A program made the position numbers and the translations under genes. The notes under the pieces are model-generated. The model was not told the origin of the DNA, made no database searches, and worked only from the letters and a program-made list of their open reading frames with translations. DNA of 64,000 nt, from contig JAZRTY010000042.1 in the NCBI GenBank assembly GCA_045652245.1, positions 62,001 to 126,000 of the forward strand, read 5' to 3'. Position 1 is the stretch's first letter. Every line of letters starts with the position of its first letter. Origin of the DNA: SIG622 sp045652245. Lineage in GTDB: Bacteria > Bacillota > Clostridia > Oscillospirales > CAG-382. Below, piece by piece: positions 58,524-64,000 of the stretch.

Positions 58524-61052
58524 ATGTCAAAAAAAGTATTACAACAACTTTCAGAAGAAACTATCTCTGATATTTTTAAAACTGCAGAAATAATTCACAA
58601 CAAGAATATTGAGGTACAAAAAGAACAAATATTAAAGGATAGTCCATATTCAGAAGCAATAAACAACTTCTTTGCAAGCTATAACGAGTTTTGCTATTTA
58701 GCTTCTCTTGGTTTATATGAAAGCAAGGTAACAAGACCTGCTCTTGTAAGGGATATCCGGCTTGATTTGTTTATTGACGAAAGACAATTAACCAATCTTG
58801 AACTTATGAAAAACGGGCAACCACCATATTTAAAAAATGATAAAAACAGTCAAATTATTCTTCATCATATAGGGCAAAATTATGCTGCTCCATTTGCCGA
58901 GCTTACATTAGAGGAACATGCATATTATGGGAATAGCAAGCTATTACATATAAGTGAAAATGAAAGTTGGAGACGTGAAAATGATAAGGAAACCGAATTT
59001 AATAAAGAACGAAATCGTTATTGGATTATAAGAGCAAAGCAAGAGAGTGAAAAACAAAAGGTAAATAAGATAAATGTTACTATCGGTAAACAAGATTATG
59101 CAAACGAGAATAATATTATTGAAATCAAATCAGTCCTTGACAAAATGTTTTCAGAATGTAGTGTATCCGATTTAAACTTTATATCAAATCTTGCTAAAAA
59201 CCATATATTTTACAAGGAATTCGGCGTGGATAGTATAGAAGATTTTATAAGAAACATGAAAGGTCAAGAAACAAATGTTATTTGTCCTGCTTGTAAATCG
59301 TCAAGTGTTATGTTCTATGGTACATACAGAACCACAAAGGATAAACGGCAAAAATATTGTTGTAAGGATTGTGGGAAAATTTTTTCATCCTTTCATGGTA
59401 CTATAATTCAAGATTGCACACTTTCTCTCTTTGAATGGTTACAATTTATAGATTGTTTGTATAATGGGTATTCAATAAGTAAAACGGCACAACTTTGTAA
59501 TTTGAGCGAAAAAGCAGCGTTTGATAACAGATTAAGAGTGTTTTATGCTTTGAGTATTTTAGAAGCAAATACTATCCTAAGAGGTAATATAGTTATAGAC
59601 GAAACTTACATTACAGTAAGTTATAAAGGCAATAGAACAAATGATAGCAATTTCAAAATGCCACGGAAGTCTCGAAAAAGAGGCGGCGAAGACCATACAA
59701 AGGGATTGTCTAAAAATAAGGTCTGCGTGGTGTGCGCATTAGATGATGAGGGCAATTCTGTCGCAAGAGTTGGAGGACTGGGAGCACCTAATGCGAAAAA
59801 GTTAAAGTGGGTACTGCAAGATAATATTGATTTTCAAAATGTAATATCAATTTATTCTGATTTATCACCAACAATAAGAGCATTTGCTGATAAAAACAAT
59901 CTTGAAATTCATCAAACAAAAAGCATGAATAGTAAAAGCAATACACCTCCGAACAGAAAGGTTGTACGTTATGTACAGCAAATAAATTCTTATCACTCAA
60001 GGTTACATTCGTTTATGTCAAGATTTTCCGGTGTTTCCTCTGAACTTGTCCCCGGATATCTGATGCTTTTTGCATGGAAAGACAGGAACAGAAACAAACC
60101 CCTAAAAGATGCTTACACAGAACTGCTATCAATAATGTTGGAACCGAATCGTAACAAAACTATGGAGGAAATAATAAATTTCGGCGTGTTCCAAAGCCCT
60201 TTCGACGTAGAGAACGCAACAAAGGTTGGTAGAGCGTATTTCCAAAATGAAAAAAGCGAAAAGAAATCAAGAAAAATATATGAGCTATACGCAAAAGGTG
60301 TTCCGGTACAGATGATCGCAAAAAAGTTTAAATGTACACCTCAAGCAATAACAAGAAGAATAAGAAATTTTGGCAAATTCAATATGGCGTATAAGACAGA
60401 AAAAGATATTCTTAAGGAAAAACAGCGAGAAGAAAACAGCAGTTGGAAGCGAGAGCTTATACGAACTGAAAAAAATCAAAAAATGTGTGATATTTATATG
60501 GACCTATATAATACGAAAAAATCCTGGGAAGGAAGTCTTGAAGAATTCTATATTGAAGCAGAAAAAAAGTATCATCTGAGCAGGCAAACAATAAAAAATA
60601 ATATCGCCTACGCAAAAAGAATTCTTAATTTAAGGGAATTTTTTGCACCGGACGGAAATTACAAATATTCTACAGTTCAAGAAGTGTTTGATACAGTAGA
60701 GAAAAGATATCAAGAAATAATTAAAACAAACCCCGGACATTCAAACCAATACTATTATAAAATTTTAGCCGAGGAGTTCGATTATTCTGTAAAAATGATT
60801 ATTTCAATACTCAATCAAACACAAAAGGGTATTGACTGGGGTAAACGTTCTAAAATAAAGTTACCGATGTCTCAAACCTTAAATCGAGATAGAGTTATAT
60901 TTGTAGAGTGTTTGAAATGGATAGGTACAAAAGAAGATTTTTTAAATTACATATCTAATAAGTATAATGTTAGTAAGGGAGAGATATATCGTGTTATAAG
61001 ATTGAATTGTATGGCTGATACTAAGAGGTACTATCAAAGCCGATTAGATTAA
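58524..61052 (+). CDS. LHH nuclease-like domain fused to an IS1595-type transposase with HTH tail
   Basis: 842 aa, more than twice a normal IS1595 transposase. Residues 71-170 match the LHH variant of the HNH/EndoVII nuclease superfamily: NLELMKNGQPPYL, L113-H-H-I-G-Q, FAELTLEEH with H132, and H142. Residues 250-530 are an IS1595-type unit: zinc ribbon (C254, C257, C280, C283), then DDE-fold residues D359 (VIDETYITVSYKGN), D446 (YSDLSPT) and N488 (QINSYHSRLHSF). The last 300 residues hold several helix-turn-helix-like repeats (VQMIAKKFKCTPQAITRRI; YHLSRQTIKNNIAYAKRIL). ATGAGG precedes the start. Its stop codon overlaps that of a convergent, related transposase gene. Not a pseudogene by appearance; function unknown. 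Confidence 0.72.
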   Translation: MSKKVLQQLSEETISDIFKTAEIIHNKNIEVQKEQILKDSPYSEAINNFFASYNEFCYLASLGLYESKVTRPALVRDIRLDLFIDERQLTNLELMKNGQPPYLKNDKNSQIILHHIGQNYAAPFAELTLEEHAYYGNSKLLHISENESWRRENDKETEFNKERNRYWIIRAKQESEKQKVNKINVTIGKQDYANENNIIEIKSVLDKMFSECSVSDLNFISNLAKNHIFYKEFGVDSIEDFIRNMKGQETNVICPACKSSSVMFYGTYRTTKDKRQKYCCKDCGKIFSSFHGTIIQDCTLSLFEWLQFIDCLYNGYSISKTAQLCNLSEKAAFDNRLRVFYALSILEANTILRGNIVIDETYITVSYKGNRTNDSNFKMPRKSRKRGGEDHTKGLSKNKVCVVCALDDEGNSVARVGGLGAPNAKKLKWVLQDNIDFQNVISIYSDLSPTIRAFADKNNLEIHQTKSMNSKSNTPPNRKVVRYVQQINSYHSRLHSFMSRFSGVSSELVPGYLMLFAWKDRNRNKPLKDAYTELLSIMLEPNRNKTMEEIINFGVFQSPFDVENATKVGRAYFQNEKSEKKSRKIYELYAKGVPVQMIAKKFKCTPQAITRRIRNFGKFNMAYKTEKDILKEKQREENSSWKRELIRTEKNQKMCDIYMDLYNTKKSWEGSLEEFYIEAEKKYHLSRQTIKNNIAYAKRILNLREFFAPDGNYKYSTVQEVFDTVEKRYQEIIKTNPGHSNQYYYKILAEEFDYSVKMIISILNQTQKGIDWGKRSKIKLPMSQTLNRDRVIFVECLKWIGTKEDFLNYISNKYNVSKGEIYRVIRLNCMADTKRYYQSRLD

Positions 61053-62089
61053 GCTACAACAGGAATAGGCGGGAGTTTAACAATCTCTTCAAACGGAATA
61101 TATGTATTTTTAATTGAAAGAGTATTTATAAGTGACTTTTGTAATGTAGTATTATACTCTTTTTTGTGATTCTCAATCCACGCAAATAAATTCATATAAT
61201 GATTGAGATATTTTGTAGAAACGCCATTATACGGTTGTAGAAATTTCTTGATTCGATAGTGCATATTGTTGATATTTTGAATATGAAAAGCCCCTTTTAC
61301 TTCAGGTGGATCATTCATATTCTTAGGTCTAATGTGAGCTTGCAGCTGAATCAACTGTATTCCCTTGTTGTTATTTTTGAAATAATTTTTAATGCCTATT
61401 GCTTTATCTGAAATCACAATTGATTCGGGTAAAATTCTGTTACTAAATGAGTGTGAAAGCATAGCAATAGTAGGTTGGCCTTTGCCAAGTACTTCAACGT
61501 ATGATTGACCATTCCGTTCAAACGCACACATAACACACGCTTTTGAGCCAATTTGAGCACGACTATCTGTACCACGCTTAAATGACTTTCTTGGCATGGT
61601 GAAAGTTTTGCTTTTCTTGTGATTGCCTTTATAACTAATACCGATATATGTATCGTCAGTTTCCACAATACCACCGAGAAGACGATTATCTTGATCTTTT
61701 TGTAATGCATTGAGTATTTTGTGTCTCCATACAAAGGCAGTTTGTACACTAATTTTACATGCGTGAGCGCATTTGACGAGAGAAACTCCTTGTAATAAAC
61801 ATTCAACATATTTCTTCCATGTTGACATATCGTGGTGTGTTTTGGAAACAACAGTATATGATGTGTTTGAAAAGACCGTATTACAATCGTTGCATTTGTA
61901 TTTCTGCTTTCCGTTTTTATCTTTTCCATATTTTATTGTGTGATTGCCACCGCAACGCTGACATTTCCCTGTAAAAGACTTGTCTGCTGAATATGAATTT
62001 AAGATAGTCAATAATTTTGATGAAAGCTCCTCAAGTTCATTTTGATTTAACTGCTTAGCTGCAGAAATTATCATATCCAATCTTTCCAT
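61049..62089 (-). CDS. IS1595-family transposase
   Basis: 346 aa. N-terminal zinc ribbon (CQRCGGNHTIKYG; YKCNDCNTVF), helix-turn-helix region, then the DDE-type core with D145 (ETDDTYIGISYKGN), D228 (VISDKAIGI) and N274 in NINNMHYRIKKF, the D-D-N form. MPRKSFKRG is shared with the large neighbouring fusion protein, so the two are related. It has a strong promoter (62125-62153). I could not find clear terminal inverted repeats on both sides, so it may be immobile or part of a composite unit with the convergent gene. Confidence 0.88.
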   Translation of the reverse strand: MERLDMIISAAKQLNQNELEELSSKLLTILNSYSADKSFTGKCQRCGGNHTIKYGKDKNGKQKYKCNDCNTVFSNTSYTVVSKTHHDMSTWKKYVECLLQGVSLVKCAHACKISVQTAFVWRHKILNALQKDQDNRLLGGIVETDDTYIGISYKGNHKKSKTFTMPRKSFKRGTDSRAQIGSKACVMCAFERNGQSYVEVLGKGQPTIAMLSHSFSNRILPESIVISDKAIGIKNYFKNNNKGIQLIQLQAHIRPKNMNDPPEVKGAFHIQNINNMHYRIKKFLQPYNGVSTKYLNHYMNLFAWIENHKKEYNTTLQKSLINTLSIKNTYIPFEEIVKLPPIPVVA

Positions 62090-62124
62090 ATTTTTACCTC
62101 ACATACATTAATTTCCTTAACTAT

Positions 62125-62153
62125 ATTATAGCCGATTGGCTACTATTTGTCAA
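62125..62153 (-). promoter_or_regulatory. Transposase promoter with palindrome
   Basis: Minus strand TTGACA (62148-62153), 17 nt, TATAAT (62125-62130). The spacer holds TAGCC-AATC-GGCTA, a likely regulatory palindrome. Confidence 0.78.
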
Positions 62154-62207
62154 GGGGTTTTGCATAAAAATACAGTAAAATAGGCTATTTTCGGCATTTT
62201 CAACAAT

Positions 62208-62246
62208 ACCAACCGTAAACTTTAATAGAGCCCCTCAAGGGGAAGG
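62208..62246 (-). repeat. Partial MITE-like repeat, inverted relative to 45303-45341
   Basis: The minus strand reads CCTTCCCCTTGAGGGGCTCT then ATTAAAGTTTACGGTTGGT, matching the right end of the repeat at 45303-45341 in 35 of 39 positions. It marks the right side of the accessory island. Confidence 0.75.
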
Positions 62247-62255
62247 CTTTTATAA

Positions 62256-62292
62256 AAAACACCGACTGTTTGCAGTTTTAACAAACAGCCGG
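62256..62292 (-). terminator. Terminator of the methyltransferase gene
   Basis: CCGGCTGTTTG / CAAACAGTCGG with TGTTTTTTATA after it on the minus strand, 16 nt past the stop at 62308. Confidence 0.85.
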
Positions 62293-62307
62293 CATATTTT
62301 TTAAGTT

Positions 62308-62907
62308 TCACAAGACTTTTTTACTGACTATAATATAGGCATTTTCGGTTTCAAATTGCTCTGTAAGATTGAGTTTTGCTTTTAATATGAATTTACATAT
62401 CTCTTCGGGATTGTCGGGGTATATTTTTACCTTTCTGTTCCCCATATCAATAAAACTGCTTTGATTTTTGTCGATTGACAAAACAAAAATTCCACCGTCT
62501 TTCAATAGTGAAGCAATTTTCTGAATGGCAGACAATTTATCGCTTATATGCATAAATGTCAGGGATGAATATATTACATCAAAATGTCTGTCAAACACAA
62601 AGGACATAAAATCATCGCAGATAAGCTCGACATTTTTATATGACGAAAGATTTTCGTTTGCTCTTAAAACCGTTTTCGGAGAAATATCAATTCCACAAAA
62701 CTGTTGACAAAAAGGTGCAACCTTAATTGCAAGACGTCCCGTACCTACACCGATTTCCAAAACATCCTTACTTTTATCAAGCTGTAGCTTTTGAATAAAT
62801 TTCTCTCCGTCCCATTTATCCATATAAGTTCTTAAGGGTTCAGGATCATGAACAGGATCATTTTCCTCTTCTATGAGCATATCATAATGTTCAATTACAT
62901 TTTTCAT
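62308..62907 (-). CDS. Class I SAM-dependent methyltransferase
   Basis: 199 aa. SAM-binding motif I DVLEIGVGTGRLAIKVAPFC, acidic post-I residue in FCGIDISPKT, and FDVIYSSLTFMHISDKL. A stand-alone small-molecule type methyltransferase with no target domain; substrate unknown. It follows mntP by 19 nt in the same direction. Confidence 0.85.
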   Translation of the reverse strand: MKNVIEHYDMLIEEENDPVHDPEPLRTYMDKWDGEKFIQKLQLDKSKDVLEIGVGTGRLAIKVAPFCQQFCGIDISPKTVLRANENLSSYKNVELICDDFMSFVFDRHFDVIYSSLTFMHISDKLSAIQKIASLLKDGGIFVLSIDKNQSSFIDMGNRKVKIYPDNPEEICKFILKAKLNLTEQFETENAYIIVSKKVL

Positions 62908-62926
62908 ACTTACCTGCCTTTAATTT

Positions 62927-63490
62927 TCACGCAAGTATATGCTCAAGCAACATCTTAAGTCCTATTCCTATAAGTACAATTCCACCACAAAGCTCGGCTT
63001 TGGATTTGTATTTCGCTCCGAAGATATTGCCGACCTTAACTCCGACTGCCGAGAGGATAAATGTAATAACCCCTATCATAGAAACTGCTGGGAGTATTCC
63101 ACATACGAGCTTTTGCATTGCAAAAGCTATTCCGGCAGCAAGGGCATCAATGCTTGTTGCTATCGCAAGCGTTATCATTTTAGAAAACCCGAATGAACAA
63201 TCCACACATTTCTCTTCCTTTGAAAGTGCCTCTTTTACCATATTACCACCGATAAAAGCAAGAAGGATGAATGCTATCCATGCTGAGTAACTTTCAACAT
63301 ACTTCTCAAATGCACTCCCCAAACGATACCCTATATACGGCATAAGTCCCTGGAATATACCAAAATACAGTCCGACAATCAGCATATGCTTGGTCTTCAG
63401 CTTCTGCACCGAAAGTCCTTTACAGATTGCTACTGCAAAGGCATCCATCGAAAGTGCAACCGCCGTTAAAAACAATTCGTATAGTCTCAT
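62927..63490 (-). CDS. mntP: Manganese efflux pump MntP
   Basis: 187 aa with six membrane segments in two homologous halves. The repeated acidic motifs SMDAFAVAICKG (near residue 15) and SIDALAAGIAFAM (near 115) hold the Asp residues needed for Mn2+ export. The usual yybP-ykoY manganese riboswitch is not seen: only about 20 nt separate it from mnmE, so it may be read from an upstream promoter. Confidence 0.93.
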   Translation of the reverse strand: MRLYELFLTAVALSMDAFAVAICKGLSVQKLKTKHMLIVGLYFGIFQGLMPYIGYRLGSAFEKYVESYSAWIAFILLAFIGGNMVKEALSKEEKCVDCSFGFSKMITLAIATSIDALAAGIAFAMQKLVCGILPAVSMIGVITFILSAVGVKVGNIFGAKYKSKAELCGGIVLIGIGLKMLLEHILA

Positions 63491-63513
63491 ATATTCTCCT
63501 AATATTTATTAGT

Positions 63514-64000
63514 CTATTTCCCTACACAGAAATGCGCAAAAATTCCTTCGATAATTTTTTCGTTAACGCTTCTGCCGTCTATTTCAAGAAGACATCTGAG
63601 CGCACCCTCAAGCTCTGCACAGCACATATCGGGCGTAAGGCTTCCCAGCGCCTGCAGGGAATTTTCAATATAACTCTGTGCGTTTTTAAGTGACGCATAT
63701 TGTCTTGCACTTGTTACGGCAAGTCCGCTGCGCAAAAGCTCGTCACCACCCGGATAGAGCTTGGACAGGGCTTTTTCAATATTCTCTGTGCCAACGCCCT
63801 CTTTTGCCGAAAGCTTTATAATATGTTCAATTCCAAGTTTTTCTGCTTCTTTTATATATTCATCCGAAAAACCGTCTATATCGCTTTTGTTGAGAATGAA
63901 AAGGATTTTTTTATCTGACATATTTTCTGACAGAAGCTTTATTATTTCCTCGTCCTGTTCGTTCTTTTTTCTTGAAGTATCAAAAAGCGCAAAGACAAGC
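63514..64000 (-). CDS. mnmE: tRNA modification GTPase MnmE, C-terminal part (cut by window edge)
   Basis: The last 161 codons of MnmE; the gene continues past base 64000, with the reading frame open to the edge (LVFALFDTSRKKNEQDEEII). ILNKSDIDGF is the G4 motif (NKxD) and KLSAKEG the G5 motif. The C-terminus IFAHFCVGK keeps the invariant cysteine of the family. With MnmG, MnmE installs the 5-carboxymethylaminomethyl group on the wobble uridine of several tRNAs. Confidence 0.93.
   Translation of the reverse strand, partial: LVFALFDTSRKKNEQDEEIIKLLSENMSDKKILFILNKSDIDGFSDEYIKEAEKLGIEHIIKLSAKEGVGTENIEKALSKLYPGGDELLRSGLAVTSARQYASLKNAQSYIENSLQALGSLTPDMCCAELEGALRCLLEIDGRSVNEKIIEGIFAHFCVGK

Noticed and set aside
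58524..61052. The large fusion protein as a TnpB/IS605-type RNA-guided nuclease
   Set aside because: The zinc ribbon precedes a DDE-type core with D-D-N spacing like IS1595; no RuvC-like motif order or adjacent reRNA-like region was seen.
45451..62145. ATTATAGCC-N4-GGCTA-N-TA at both island ends as att or IS terminal repeats
   Set aside because: The right copy is the -10 region and spacer of the transposase promoter; the two copies are in the same orientation and only 16 of 21 positions match with no extended similarity.

Overview
The window looks like chromosome from a low-GC, Gram-positive anaerobe of the Clostridia, probably an uncultured gut Oscillospiraceae-type bacterium. Pointers are the single-chain glycyl-tRNA synthetase, GreA-LysS, type II pantothenate kinase, ECF transporter component, SLH-domain surface protein, the methionine-gamma-lyase-like 'aluminium resistance' protein and strong TTGACA-17-TATAAT promoters. 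Most genes lie on the minus strand. Assignment rests on family recognition by eye, not on a search.

Core region 1 (1-9.4 kb): TrkA/TrkH potassium uptake (TrkH cut by the window edge), an MFS transporter-LacI regulator operon with a visible operator, a class A penicillin-binding protein, an SLH-domain protein and tRNA-Arg(CCG). Carbohydrate patch (9.4-13.9 kb): a GHL6-like glycosidase, an AraC regulator and a GH29 alpha-L-fucosidase. V-type ATPase operon (13.9-21.3 kb): E, DUF2764, A, B, D, I, K behind a strong promoter and a terminator-like leader hairpin. The c subunit carries a sodium-binding type motif. Core region 2 (21.3-45.2 kb): glyS; a murI-DUF1934-protease-gyrA-PPTase-ECF-coaW-isomerase run that groups pantothenate uptake, CoA synthesis and 4'-phosphopantetheinylation; ksgA; lysS-greA; a run of three M42 peptidase paralogues with murD, one of them stripped of most catalytic residues; an EF-G paralogue; nadK.

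Accessory island (about 45.2-62.25 kb): bracketed by inverted copies of a MITE-like repeat end. It holds a DUF1413 gene, a run of small unknown genes (one frameshifted) behind a roughly 400-nt structured leader, an LRR protein plus J-domain protein, an unknown three-gene operon, a predicted toxin-antitoxin-chaperone operon (ADP-ribosyltransferase toxin, small antitoxin, SecB-like chaperone), a DUF262-HNH protein with an EcoRI-type adenine methyltransferase, a tyrosine integrase with an excisionase-like protein, and two related IS1595-type transposases. One of these transposases is fused to an LHH (HNH/EndoVII-type) nuclease-like domain. Four island promoters share an 18-bp operator-like palindrome. 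The unknown operon and the toxin operon share a duplicated promoter plus attenuator-like leader.

Core region 3 (62.3-64 kb): a SAM methyltransferase, MntP and the C-terminal part of MnmE. The most interesting material is the SecB-type toxin-antitoxin-chaperone locus with its duplicated leader, the neighbouring unknown operon and the nuclease-transposase fusion.
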